64,000 nt of DNA from Pseudovirgaria hyperparasitica (Eukaryota > Ascomycota > Dothideomycetes > Acrospermales > Acrospermaceae): NCBI RefSeq assembly GCF_010093815.1, contig NW_022985551.1, positions 454,614 through 518,613 of the forward strand, read 5' to 3'. Each line of letters starts with the position of its first letter. The stretch's first letter is position 1. Both the position numbers and the translations under genes were made by a program. The notes below the pieces were generated by a model. That model was not told the DNA's origin and did no database searches. It worked only from the letters and a program-made list of their open reading frames with translations. Below, piece by piece: positions 11,601 to 22,000 of the stretch.

Positions 11601-13762
11601 GGACCGAGCGTCGACAAGGTCGTTGTAGCAGGCTTGCCGGTCGGTTCTCGGTCTTCTGCGCCGCTGCTGTCGGCCAAGAAGGTGGTGTCTTGCTCGCTGG
11701 CTGGTATGACCTTGCCGCGTTTGACCTTGAGCTTGAGCTTCGGCCCATCCGAGTTCATTGTGTTGTCGAAATTCTTCGCGAGACGGCCGCGAGATGGTGG
11801 TGGGGGATCGTCACTGTAATATTGTTCTGTGCCACCACGCCACGAGTAGTCTACACCCTGTCCCTCGCGTACTCTTCTTGCGTCGTGCTGGGGCATGGGA
11901 GGAGTGTTGTCGTCGTCGTCGTCGTCTGCTGGTTTTGAGTTGCCGCTGTGTTGACGCGGTGCGCTTACAGAGTTGATTCGGGCAGCGTTGTCATCATCAT
12001 GAAGGAACGGATCGATTGCTTTGTACAGGCTGCTGGCACCGGGACTGTCTTGTGGACGATCGACGTTTGCATTCCGGATGGCTTGAAGCTGAAGCGGCAC
12101 CAGGGTGGGTGGCAAGGTCTCGACGACCGACTTCTTGCGGCGGCGAAAGAAGGAGGAATGCTTCTTGTTTAGGGTGGGTGGTGGTGGCGCGGAGACCTGG
12201 GGTTGTTGATGATGGTTAGATGTCTGGTCGGCGGAAGAAGAAGAATGGTTGATGACGGAGGAGGAGGAGGGAGGGGGCGGTTTGGAGAGCGTCTTGGAGG
12301 CCGGACGCCCAACAGTGGCCGGCATATTTCGGGCAGCAGCAGCAGAAGGAGGGCCGTGCTGCATAGTCTTTGGGCGATCGTCCACTCTCTTTGATTCAAC
12401 AGACTGGCCGGCAGTGTGTGGGGGAGGGGCGGCGGCTGGTTGATTATTCTCCTTCCGCGACGAGCCGCCAAAGACTCGACGGAAAAAGCCGGGCTTTTCC
12501 TTGGGCGAGGACTGACTGACAGCAGCAGCAGCAGCAGCAGCAGCGTCAGTGCCGTGCTTCAGGTGGTGGCTCATCACATTCGGACCTGGAGCGATGGGGT
12601 CATGAGCGCCATCGCGAGCGGCTGCTCGGTAGAACTCGTTTGCCTGTGCCATGACGGCAGCATCCGGATATGCACTTCTCGAGGGCTTCCTACTCCTGCT
12701 CGTCGCAGAACGAATGCTGTTTCTTCGCGAGGAGGGAATCTGTGGAGGAGCGCAGATGGGCTGGGGAGGAAATGCGGGAGAGCCTAGGGGTGTATCGCCA
12801 AACCGCTGTGGTCCAGAGTAGACGGTCGGTGAAGGGGCAGCCTCGAAGCTGTGGTAGGTGACGGGTACCGGTCGACCACGCCCCATGACGCCAGACAGGT
12901 CGGCATGAGGGTCGTGAAGAACGTGTTGTTGTTGATGTTGTTGCTGCTGCAGCGGACCACAGTTGATGTCGAGGCTAGCCGATCTATGAACACGGCGTGG
13001 ACGAGGAGCCGTCAACGGCAGCCTCTGACCGTAGTCCATGCTCGAGGAAGCACTGCTCTTGCTGCCCTGTCGTGGACCTCGACTGTGACTTCTTCTTTGC
13101 TGCTGCTGCTGCTGCTCTTGCGCGGCCCAGACAGAGTGTGTATCGGTTGTTGTTGTGCGTGTGGTGTTGAATTTGGAGGTGCTGTTGCTCTGTCGAGTGT
13201 GTTGGTGGTAGTCGGGATAGGTGAAGATGTGGTGGTGGGCAGTAGTAGTAGGATTGGGATCATAGTCGGAGGGATTGGAGGACGAGTAAGTATGGCCACG
13301 AGCTCGAGGCGGTCTTTGAGGAGGCGGAGGATGAGGATGAGGCGCGTAGTGAGTGTCATGGGTGTAGTACTCTTCGTTGTCGTTGTCGTTCTCGTCGTCG
13401 TCGCCGTCATCGTCGTCAAGGGAGGCGTAGGGAGGGACAGGATTAGAAAAGGCGCCGAGGCCGGTGGAAGATATCTGGTCCAAGGATAGCAGCATGTTGT
13501 CGACGACAGAGTCCCTGGTGTGATGATCCATGGCAAGATCATGGGAGTCGCGTGGAGAAGAGTCCATGTTGTCGGACCGATGATGATGATGCTGGTGATG
13601 CTGGAGCTGATGGTGATGATGGCGCTGGACAGGAGAGGCATGGTCGTGAAAGAAGGTTTCGTCAGGCCCAGCGTGGTGGGAATGGAGCTGGCGCACAGAA
13701 GCTTGCCGGATCCTTCTTCCGTCCGCATTGGGCGGTGTCCTCGGCGGCGATTGGTCGCGCAT
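8654..13762 (-). CDS. Sec7-domain Arf guanine nucleotide exchange factor with PH domain
   Basis: A single frame of 1702 codons. It is open 45 codons further upstream, but only from a TTG, so the first ATG at 13762 is chosen; an unseen 5' exon cannot be excluded. The first ~900 residues are low-complexity and presumably disordered, with His, Gln, Asn, Ser and Ala runs. The Sec7 domain spans about 908-1045, with the catalytic glutamate finger in KAETQQVDR (Glu about 973) and the helix SILLLNTDLH. A poly-Asn linker follows, then a PH domain (about 1361-1500, from GILKHKHL) and a C-terminal charged helix. This order matches the fungal Syt1-type Arf-GEFs, which load GTP on Arf GTPases in Golgi/endosomal trafficking. 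Trinucleotide repeats encode most of the homopolymers. The domains are clear; assignment to the Syt1 subgroup is inference. Confidence 0.88.
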   Translation of the reverse strand: MRDQSPPRTPPNADGRRIRQASVRQLHSHHAGPDETFFHDHASPVQRHHHHQLQHHQHHHHRSDNMDSSPRDSHDLAMDHHTRDSVVDNMLLSLDQISSTGLGAFSNPVPPYASLDDDDGDDDENDNDNEEYYTHDTHYAPHPHPPPPQRPPRARGHTYSSSNPSDYDPNPTTTAHHHIFTYPDYHQHTRQSNSTSKFNTTRTTTTDTHSVWAAQEQQQQQQRRSHSRGPRQGSKSSASSSMDYGQRLPLTAPRPRRVHRSASLDINCGPLQQQQHQQQHVLHDPHADLSGVMGRGRPVPVTYHSFEAAPSPTVYSGPQRFGDTPLGSPAFPPQPICAPPQIPSSRRNSIRSATSRSRKPSRSAYPDAAVMAQANEFYRAAARDGAHDPIAPGPNVMSHHLKHGTDAAAAAAAAVSQSSPKEKPGFFRRVFGGSSRKENNQPAAAPPPHTAGQSVESKRVDDRPKTMQHGPPSAAAARNMPATVGRPASKTLSKPPPPSSSSVINHSSSSADQTSNHHQQPQVSAPPPPTLNKKHSSFFRRRKKSVVETLPPTLVPLQLQAIRNANVDRPQDSPGASSLYKAIDPFLHDDDNAARINSVSAPRQHSGNSKPADDDDDDNTPPMPQHDARRVREGQGVDYSWRGGTEQYYSDDPPPPSRGRLAKNFDNTMNSDGPKLKLKVKRGKVIPASEQDTTFLADSSGAEDREPTGKPATTTLSTLGPKSPTHPASSSSSSSTTPLRSPAAAAAADVPTPKANSAEKRAKQNEFRKLQQIDTNVGSAGASTSRQQQQQSSRAIAANRLWLEPTSSDEKLDQDALLRSPTTTTTTMYEDARSSQPASAAAGHRSPCSATDEFYSTTSLPIVQVNSTEAAAAAAAAAAGRPNHITDHDNDEHDDHDPHDDHEPTEEDRDRAAKIFGGDEEFTSKFKAAAWLGEASKKASRTRKAYMELYEWSGQSIVSALRDMCTKLLLKAETQQVDRVLASFALRWWDCNPNNGFKSTDLVHAITYSILLLNTDLHMADIEQKMTRAQFVKNTMPTMRRLAEEATAGQQRQQQQEDEADELAATIKAMNPHRKAGEEQRGFVPWVQCPEPPPIRPRSGRTTPSEDNNNNNNNNNNDRPSLESKRSRNRLSIRPPAFRTDSDDAPAANAHADNCTVLVKAPYEGPLKGWETQVEIVLKEFYNSIRNHCLPLYGAEQEQSAYTTATKSLAVGSHLRRTPSVLSKANSEHLSYSGRSVDFRTSHARYNSKNRSRPHLYPNSTVGSSRTSLDDQSVWSPAQSSTWSKYSLGKTQASMMSVDSLGSHFAAADYQQSIGFANALSQAIIREEGIPNSLSSEEFTKVAPLLEDESLELAGAPWAKEGILKHKHLMDAPDKKAKDRGWSECFAVIEKGYMRLFSFGMNSKSLRHKNKSKLSGGGGGVVVGGGNWAENAENMGSFLLRQTIANALPPPGYSKTRPNVWALSLPGGAVHLFQVGTVDIVREFVSTANYWSARLSKEPLTGGVSNIEYGWGENVINSALIRPESSAAAATNHHHNSVSLPRASTQSSIRSSLDYQGNVRARLPGDKVHISEWKPPVSSMMASTLLAVDQLRALQAYVRNIESELARHNDLRPPMLIAFSPRHPNAGKALANWEKKSSYLLKEIVKFRTYIEALQSAERAKLKIAREKDAERAKAQEHDPLSAMSVEVDDGGIDPAIGRYIS

Positions 13763-15116
13763 GGCAGCAGCAGACGGCAGTCCGAGCGACGGACCGTCAG
13801 GAGGCTGAAAGGGTGAATGAAGGTTTGACGGAAGGGGAAGTGAGTTGTAGGGATGCGAGCGAAAAGCGAAAGCGGGATCAGACGGCGGGCATGTCAAGGC
13901 ATGGACGGGATTGGACGTCCAGTCTTGAACAGAGAGCCGGAAGCAGTCAGTCAGGATGAAGGGTGTAATGCGAAAGAAGACGAGACGACAAGGCCCGGGG
14001 TGGTGGTTGTTGTTGTTGTTGTTGTGGTAAGTGAGGTGGAGCGAAAAGGTCGAATCAATAGTGGGCAGGCGAGCGGTGGAAAGTCAATTGAGGAGGGAGC
14101 GGGCCGTTTCGGAGGGTCTGAGAGTGGTAGTGGTAGTAGTCTGTGATTAGTGGATGGATGGAGAGAGAGAGGGAGAGTAAGGTTTGAAAGGTGGAGTATA
14201 GTTGAGAGTTGTTTCACGGATGGAGGAGAGTGAGTGAGTGAATGAAGAAGAATAGTGTAGTAGCGTATGCAGTGTAATTAGTGGGTGGTGAAAAAAAAGG
14301 CAGAAAGGTCCGGTGGGATCTCAGGGGCAGCCAGCCAGCCAGCCAGCAGCAGCAATTGCGGGCTCCAAACGCGCCAACCAGCGAATGATTAGCTGCCACT
14401 GCCGCGCGAAATTGGGGGGGTGTAGGCGCTAAAGACGACGACGACCCCCCTAAGGTTAGCCCTATATGGCGCCCTATAGCCTGCATACAACCCCCCTTAA
14501 TTACCAGCCAGCAGCCAGCATCTACATAATGGCAGTCTTCTTTCAGACGCATCAATCTTCGCTTGCGTACGGACTAGCTGCATCTGCCGTTCAGGCCACG
14601 AGTCCGGCAAAGTGACTGTGAAAGATGAGAGTGGTGGATATAGTCATCATGTGTGAGGAGAGTGTGCTGCCAACTATTAATTGATTGACTGCAAAGAAGG
14701 TCGAGAAGAAACGGCGGCGTCGTCCACCAAGGCAGCCGGGAAAGCTTAAACGGCATTGGGCGTGCTGGACAGTAGTGGATGGATACATGACGGGGGATTA
14801 CTAAGGTATGCAAAACAGGCAGAAGATGCCTCGAAGTAGCTAGACTACACTCCACACTGGGTCTTTGTCTGCTTCAAGCCATGACTCGGCATAGATTACG
14901 GCGCATGTCAGCCTGGAATTACACCTTCCACCACGACGTACCCGACTAGGTAGCATAGCAGGTATGGCTATAGCAGAAAGTAGATTATGCCCGTTAGCAG
15001 CCCTTATTAAGCTTTTGCAGCTGCAGCCACCACCACGCACTCGCTCCTCTACCGCGCAGTCTGACCGTCCAACGCAGCAACAGAACAGCCCCTTTCTCGC
15101 CCATGGATGGATGTAT

Positions 15117-15169
15117 GATGGACGTATGGACGTATGGACGTATGGACGTATGAACGTATGGACGTATGG
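15117..15169. repeat. ATGGACGT octanucleotide repeat
   Basis: Tandem 8-base units with one variant unit (tgaacgta). Confidence 0.9.
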
Positions 15170-16326
15170 CTCGCTGCCCGTCCGTCCGTCGATCCTCATT
15201 CTTGCGTGCTCCTCCACCCTCTCTCGCATGTGCTCATATGTCGCCAATCTCTGCTGTCTCTACTACCGCCATCCTCCAGCATCTGAGCATCATGACCATC
15301 CATGCCTGTCTGTCACTCACACGCGTTTCATCCCCCCGTCGTGCCTGTATCATCATCCATCTCACTCTCTCCACTGCCTGCACTGCCTGCCCCGGGCGCG
15401 AACTAGATCAGCGGGAACAAACGGCCCGCTAACAACTGATTACCTCGGAGGGAGTCTAGGCCAACTCGCAATAATACATACTGTACCTTGCATGCTTCCT
15501 ACCTCACATACATACATACATACCTAGGCACACTACGCTCGCGAATTAGATGCACGCGCTGCTCGTGCTGTTCCTGCGCTAGTATGTATACACACCCTCG
15601 TCCTGTCTGTGCCTTTTTCGCGACAACTGTGTACAGTAGCTGCATATAATATGTAATTAGGACGACGACCTGACCGTGCCGTCTGAAAGACACGTGAGAT
15701 GCCACGCGAGGTCATCCATACGTCCGTCCATACGTCCATGTCCCCCAATCCACAAGCGAACAGGCAGGCAGTTCGAACGTCAAAGCCGCCGCTGCAGCCG
15801 CCAGAATATACGCAGCTGCAGCAGTACCAGTACACATTATACGCACCGGATTTCTTTTCTTTTTGCCCACGTCAATAGTCCGCTGCATACTGCTTCAATT
15901 CAAATACCTATTCCCTTGTCTTGCCCCTAATTACCTAATTACTCCCCTCAACCTCCTGAACCCCTCCAACAGCAGCAACAACAACAACAACAACAACACA
16001 CAACCACCCATCCCTGCCTAACAACACCTTCCTGACATAATTAGCTGACGTGCATGCCAGCCATGACACACGCATGCCATGCCGACAAAGCCGCCGAAAA
16101 AGTTACAGAGTATGACCCAGCAGTCCGAATGCGGTTGCTGCTGCATGTCTAGCTTTGTTTATATACATGTCCAGTGTATATATAGACGTGATGTGGCTTG
16201 GCTTTGACATGTTGGATGCGAACGGATGGCTTGGGTTGGCATGCCGTATTTATCCGGGCGGGCGGGTCGACTGGGTGGGGATGGATATGGAGATGGATAT
16301 GGGTGGAGATGGAGAGGGATCCCTTT

Positions 16327-16402
16327 GCTTGTCTGCTTGTCTGCTTGTCTGCTTGTCTGCTTGTCTGCTTGTCTGCTTGTCTGCTTGTCTGCTTGTCCGC
16401 TT
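16327..16402. repeat. TTGTCTGC octanucleotide repeat
   Basis: About nine tandem copies of the 8-base unit, the last one with a C for T change. Confidence 0.95.
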
Positions 16403-17721
16403 GTTTATGCTTGTCTGTGCTTGTGCTTGTTGGATAGCTACTACTGTCTAGCTGTCTGTCACTCACGCAGCTATTGCATGCAGCTGCACATAGCGCGACA
16501 CCGTTAAATATAGCAGACGCACATCATCCTATTCTCTGCTCTTCTACTCCTCCCTTCTAGAATCCCTATTGCGTCCATGCAACGCATAATTACCGGTCCA
16601 AGACCTAATACCTGCCTAACTACCTGGCCTGTCCAGTGCACCCACTTGTCAGGAATGTGTGCCATATGCCATGATATGATACGCACTTGTGCGTTGCCTG
16701 AGGTCGTACCGTCATTCGATGGTGTCGATGGGAGGGAGTTGTATGCGAGCTGGAATTGCTAGGTGGGGAAAGGTGGTGTGAATTGCGCTCGGAGGGGTGC
16801 GGATGGTGGATTGTGGTCAATAGATAGATGGTGTGGGTTTGTTGTTGTGATGCCAGACGAAGCACACGATATCACATCACACACACATCCGTCCACACCC
16901 ACACCCACATCCACAGCGACGCGGAACTGCCACTCTACTCCACCACACACACGCACGCATAAACCCATCATCACAATCCCAATCACCACGCTACCCATCT
17001 CCCATCTCCCACCAAGCCCACAAAGACATGTACCGCACCAGCATAAATTTCCCCAGCCCTCATCGTGCGCAGAAACGACCGGGGGGTAAGTTACGATGCG
17101 ACCTGCACTGTATATCCAATGCATCTCACTCTCCCCTCCGCTTTCCCCTCCGCCTGACCCATTGCGATAGTAGTCACGGCCAACAGAGTGAATATGTGGA
17201 GGGTTACAGTTTTATGAAGAACCGGAAGCTGGACGGTGGGCGGGAAGAGCTTTTATAGTGCTTGTGGGAAATTTTCATCGAGTGGTCTGTGCGGGACTTG
17301 GCACATGTCTTGGCGCCTCAGGGTATGGTGCCTTGGTGCCTGGGGACTTGGTGCCTGAAGACTTGGTGCCTTAATGCCTGGTGGGGCTCGATGCTCGTGA
17401 AGTTGTGACGACATCGCGTTCACTCTCGTCCCTTCGCTCAACTCCACCTCAAAGCCACGACACCGTATATACTTCATAATTAGCAGCAACAATTAATACT
17501 ACCAAATCTAGTCTCCACTCTCCACTTCAGTACTCATCACATCTAACAACCACTGCCTCAACCAACCGCCCGCTCAACACCTGCCCCGCATACCATGACC
17601 TTCAATTACATCATATCGACTAATACACACCGTCCATACCATACTACCTCATCCATCCATCCACCCGTACTCGCTATATACACCTCCCACAAACCTCCCA
17701 TGTAGACACCCACCTCCCATC

Positions 17722-18753
17722 ATGTCCTCCACCGTCATCCTCGCCTTCGACGCCTACGGCACCCTTCTCTCCCCATCCACCATCACAAACACCCTCGCCG
17801 CCCACGTCAACCCGGCCAAAGCCCCCTCCATAGCCTCCGAATGGCGCCGTCTCCAGCTCGAATACACCTTTCGCCTCACAAGCATGGGTATACCTCTCAT
17901 ACCACCACCACTACCATACACACCCACACCCACAACAAGACCAAGAACAAGACCGACTAACAAACCAGGCAAATACAAGCCCTTCCATACCCTCACCCGC
18001 GCCGCCCTGACCCACGCCCTAGCAACCCACAACACCCCTCTCGACACCCAGTCCACAAACGCCATCATGCACGCCTACACCACCACCGCGCTCGCCCCCT
18101 TCCCGGACGTCGTCCCGGGCCTCAAAGACCTCGAGACATACCAACAGTCCCAGCACTCCACCTCCCCGCCCATCAAAGCAGTAATCTTCACCAACGGCAC
18201 ACGGGAAATGATATCCACCGCCCTGCACTCCACGCCCGCCCTCACGCCCTTTTTATCCACCCTCTTCCATCCCTCTAGTAACAACACCAACACCAACACC
18301 AACAACACCAACGAAAACAACACCATCTGCCACCCCTCCAACGACCCCATAATCACCGTCGAAGACACAAAAAAATACAAGCCCGCACCCGACGTCTACC
18401 TCCACCTCGCGCAGCAAACCGGCAAGACGACGAGGGCGCAAATGGCCGATGTGTGGCTCGTGAGTGGGAATGCGTTTGATGTTGTCGGTGCGAAAGCCGT
18501 GGGCATGCGGGCTTGTTGGGTGGATCGGGAGGGGGACGGGTGGGTTGATGGGTTGGGTTTTTGTGTGGGGGGTGAGGGGGGGGATGGGGATGGGGCAGAT
18601 GGGGATGGGGCAGATGGGATTGGCGTAGATGGGAACGGGGATGGGAATGGGGATGGTAGGCCGGATGTTGTTGTTAGGGGTGTGGATGGAGTTCTTGATG
18701 CTGTGCTGGGGTATCTGAGGGGGACGGGGACGGCGAGAGTGGTAGTTGGGTAG
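17722..18753 (+). CDS. Type II haloacid dehalogenase-like hydrolase
   Basis: Two exons, 17722-17887 and 17969-18753. The intron (17888-17968, 81 bases; donor GTATAC, branch GACTAAC, acceptor CAG) is a multiple of three, so the unspliced frame stays open. Splicing joins SMG to KYKPF as in relatives. The mature protein has 316 residues. The HAD motifs are intact: nucleophile Asp10 in FDAYGTLL, motif II IFTNGTR, the conserved Lys in KKYKPAPD, and motif IV SGNAFDVVGAKAVGM. These fit the L-2-haloacid dehalogenase (type II) family, which removes halogen from 2-haloacids, although many fungal members have unknown substrates. An Asn/Thr-rich insert precedes the Lys motif, and a Gly/Asp-rich repeat (from about 18570) extends the C-terminal part. 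Confidence 0.85.
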   Translation: MSSTVILAFDAYGTLLSPSTITNTLAAHVNPAKAPSIASEWRRLQLEYTFRLTSMGIPLIPPPLPYTPTPTTRPRTRPTNKPGKYKPFHTLTRAALTHALATHNTPLDTQSTNAIMHAYTTTALAPFPDVVPGLKDLETYQQSQHSTSPPIKAVIFTNGTREMISTALHSTPALTPFLSTLFHPSSNNTNTNTNNTNENNTICHPSNDPIITVEDTKKYKPAPDVYLHLAQQTGKTTRAQMADVWLVSGNAFDVVGAKAVGMRACWVDREGDGWVDGLGFCVGGEGGDGDGADGDGADGIGVDGNGDGNGDGRPDVVVRGVDGVLDAVLGYLRGTGTARVVVG

Positions 18754-19096
18754 AGTTTGTAAATTTGATACGTCTCCGGCAGGTATATATATAAGAAGTC
18801 AGAACGCTGATATCACCACCTAATTAATACCCATTTATCCTGTCATCCATACATTCACCGAATAGAACCAGACAATGGCAAACCAAACCTTAGATTGGCA
18901 AAAGAACAAGGTAGGTCATGTACAACTCCGCCACTTCTCGCGCGATTGAGCGTGTGGCAGACACAATAAGATAATATACATATACCACTACGTACGCTAC
19001 GTCAAAACGTGTATGCATGACACCCGACTGCCGCAGATACATCTGCCGCAGATACATCTGCTACAGCTACATAATCTCCACAACCTCTTCTTTCAA
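18754..19096. other. Intergenic, convergent 3' ends
   Basis: Between the 3' ends of the dehalogenase-like gene (+) and the RecQ gene (-). It contains a repeated ATCTGCCGCAGATAC-like motif (about 19028-19065). No gene seen. Confidence 0.6.
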
Positions 19097-22000
19097 TCAA
19101 ACCGGCATCATGCCAATCCCCCCACCACCACCGCCCAGAGCTCGTCTATGCATCGACGACCCTCCACCACTATGTCTCTTGACAGCAGCCGCAGCCGCAC
19201 TCCTCCCCTTCTTAAAACTGCCCCCTGCCCCCGACGACGACGACGTCCTGGATCTCGCTCCACCACCACCACCACCAGTCTTGAACCCCTTCTTCCACTG
19301 TCCACGGGCGGCGCCACCACTACTCGCTGATGCTGCTGCTGCTGCCCGACCTTTTGTCTGTGCGGCACCACCGTGACGCGCATACGGATAGGCGGGGCGT
19401 TGCTCGTAGGCCGCTGCGGACATGTCGTGGTAGACCATCGCGTTGTCTCGCTCCCGCTGGCGGTCCGTCTGCTCTCGTCGGCCTCCCTCTGCGGGTCTGT
19501 CTGCGGGACGACGGGAGTTGTTTGAAAAGTAGCCTGATGTCTGCAGCGGGCCTGAATCTTCTTCTTCCTCGTCATCATCATCGTCGTCGTCGTTGTCGTC
19601 GGCGGTGAGATCAATGTCGCTGCCAAACTCCTCGTCCGAGCAGAGATCGATCACGTTGACGATCCGCTTGTTGGGATCCTCGACAACCTCCTCGCCCTGG
19701 CGCGTGGCATCGTCGTAGAAGGTCTTGTACTTCTCCAGGATCCGCATGATGCGTGCGCCGTGCGCGTCGATGCTCAGCTGGGAGATGCCCGGTATCTTCT
19801 CCATCGCCTTCAGGTCGGCCGGCCAGTTGACTGCCATTTCGCGGAGCACCGTATCCGAGAACGGCTGCGAGCGCAGCTGCAGCTGGTGGCGGATCTTCAT
19901 GCATTCCTTCTTCCCCTCCGCCACGAATTGCTCCACAATGTCGGCGTGCACATCATCGAGCTCTGCCATTCTTGCGTCCAGAGTGATTGGCTCACTCAGC
20001 CTCTTGGCCGGCGCCTTGCGGTGCGCTCTGGCCGATCGGGCGGCAGCTTGGAACGCATCCTCGTCATCGCTCTCCTCCCGTATTGGCTCGTGGTCTGGCA
20101 CAACAAAGCCTTCGTCGTCGTCGTCGTCTTCCTCGTCCTCGCACACGCGACGCTTCTTTACTGCATTGCGCCGTGAGGACATCTGGACGGGCGAGGACAC
20201 ATTGGTCGATATCGGCATTGCCCGAGCAGCCTTCACCCCAGTGGTAGACTTTGCTGCTGTAGCTGCTTTCTTCTTGCTTGTCTTCTTCGGCCCGAGCTTA
20301 TCCACCACTCTAGATGCCCGAGGCGTCACACGCACTTGTAGTTGCACAGGAACCTTGCCTTCTAGGAATGCACGGAACCTAGGTCCAATCTATGCTTGAT
20401 CAGCTCTGTCATTGTGAAAATTGCCCAAAAACCTTACCGTCAGGTAGCTGGTGGCAAACCCCTTTGCATTCACCACGCTATACTCCTGCAACGCGTTCTC
20501 GCTTATCAGATGGTAAAAGAGACGTTCAAGGTCTTCGCGAGCTAGATCAGACCCCTGCCCATACTCCTCTAATCGATTATGACCTCGATCTGTGATAGAC
20601 TTGTTCTTTGCACCACGAAAGACGTCGACGCAGTGCAGAAGCGTGAATCCGTTTCGGTCAGTCACCTGCTTTTTCAGAATATCAACCAAGCGTATGGCAC
20701 CTGCGGCGTATTCAGAAAAGTCTACCATCTCGAACCTGGACGATGATCTGCAGTTATCGCACGTCTTGCGGCATTGAGAGGCTGTAAAGGGCTCGTTGAA
20801 GTACAGAAGTACCTGCGCCCTGCGGCAGTCGCTCTGGTTCTCGCAGAATTGAACGACTTTGCGGAGCATCTGGTTCTGCCGATCCTTTTGCTGTCGGTCG
20901 CCTTCGCCGTCATCGACCATCTTCTTGAGCGTTACAGCATCTTGATAGCCATAGAAGAGAACGCACTCGGATTTCTTGCCATCGCGTCCAGCTCGCCCAG
21001 TCTCCTGATAGTAGCCTTCCAGACTTTTAGGTATACTGTGATGTATGACAAACCGGACATCCGGCTTGTCGATGCCCATGCCGAAAGCGATTGTGGCCAC
21101 GACAATGTGGATCTTGCCTGCTTGCCAGTCTCGCTGCGTCTGACTCTTATCAGCCGGCGTCATTCCAGCGTGGAAGTGACTGGCTCTCATGCCGTGCTCC
21201 TTGGTCAGCTTGGCCGCCACGTCTTCACACTTCTTCCGCGACAGACAGTATATGATGCCACATTTGCCACGGTGCCGGGCCTTGATGAACTCGACAATCT
21301 CGCCGAGAATCCCTCGAGACTTCTTTCGAACCTCATACTCCAGTCCAGGTCGATTGAAACTCTGTGTCAAGGTTTTGCAGTTTCCCATTCCCAGATTGTG
21401 ACGAACATCGACCTTGACATTCTCGGTAGCGGTGGCAGTCAGCGCCATTAACGGCACGCCCTCAAACTGTTTCCGAACCTCGCCCAGAGCTTTGTAGTCT
21501 GGCCTGAAGTCATGACCCCATTGACTGACGCAATGTGCCTCGTCAATGACCAGCCTTGCCAAAAGGCCGTTATTGTACAGGTCATGCAGCGCTCGGACTG
21601 TGCCAGGACTGTTGCTGAGCAGCTCAGGCGTGACATAGAGCATACTGATGTAATCTTCCACCCTTGAATCCCTCAGGGCACTGGTGACGAAGTTACGATG
21701 CTCTCGTGTACTTTCGCCATTGATAAAGAAGGCCGCGACTCCTAGTCGGTCTTTCAAGTGAGTCACTTGGTCTTCCATGAGACTCAGAAGAGGTGAGACC
21801 ACGACTGTGACCCCACGAGTTTTCCCAGACTTGACAAGAGCCGGGAGTTGGTAGCAGAGAGATTTCCCGCCACCAGTAGGCATGAGAACAAAGACGTCTC
21901 GCCCAGCCAAGGTCTCGTTGATCGCTTCCTCTTGATGTGGACGAAAGCCCTTCATGTGGAATGTATTCTTCAGCACTCGGTGTACTTCTGTCGTCCATTT

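Larger units (their letters stand above)
13763..17721. other. 4-kb intergenic region, no gene recognised
   Basis: This lies between the divergent Sec7 gene (-) and the haloacid dehalogenase-like gene (+) and must contain both promoters. It is rich in simple repeats: GTT runs (about 14010-14027), CAGC (14329-14349), an 8-base ATGGACGT repeat (15117-15169), a CAACAA run (about 15971-15999), a TTGTCTGC repeat (16327-16402), CACA-rich stretches (about 16862-16960), and an imperfect GGTGCCT/GACTTGGTGCCT repeat (17325-17380). Open frames exist but are repeat-driven and have no protein-like character. A non-coding RNA gene is possible and cannot be judged from sequence alone. Confidence 0.5.

Noticed and set aside
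14964-15527. 187-codon plus-strand frame
   Set aside because: Driven by the ATGGACGT repeat; no protein-like composition or splice context.
15117-16402. Octanucleotide arrays considered as a CRISPR array
   Set aside because: The units are contiguous without spacers, and the genome is fungal.
16149-16466. Overlapping frames on both strands through the TTGTCTGC repeat
   Set aside because: A tandem 8-base repeat stays open in all frames and gives meaningless repeats such as SACLLVCL.
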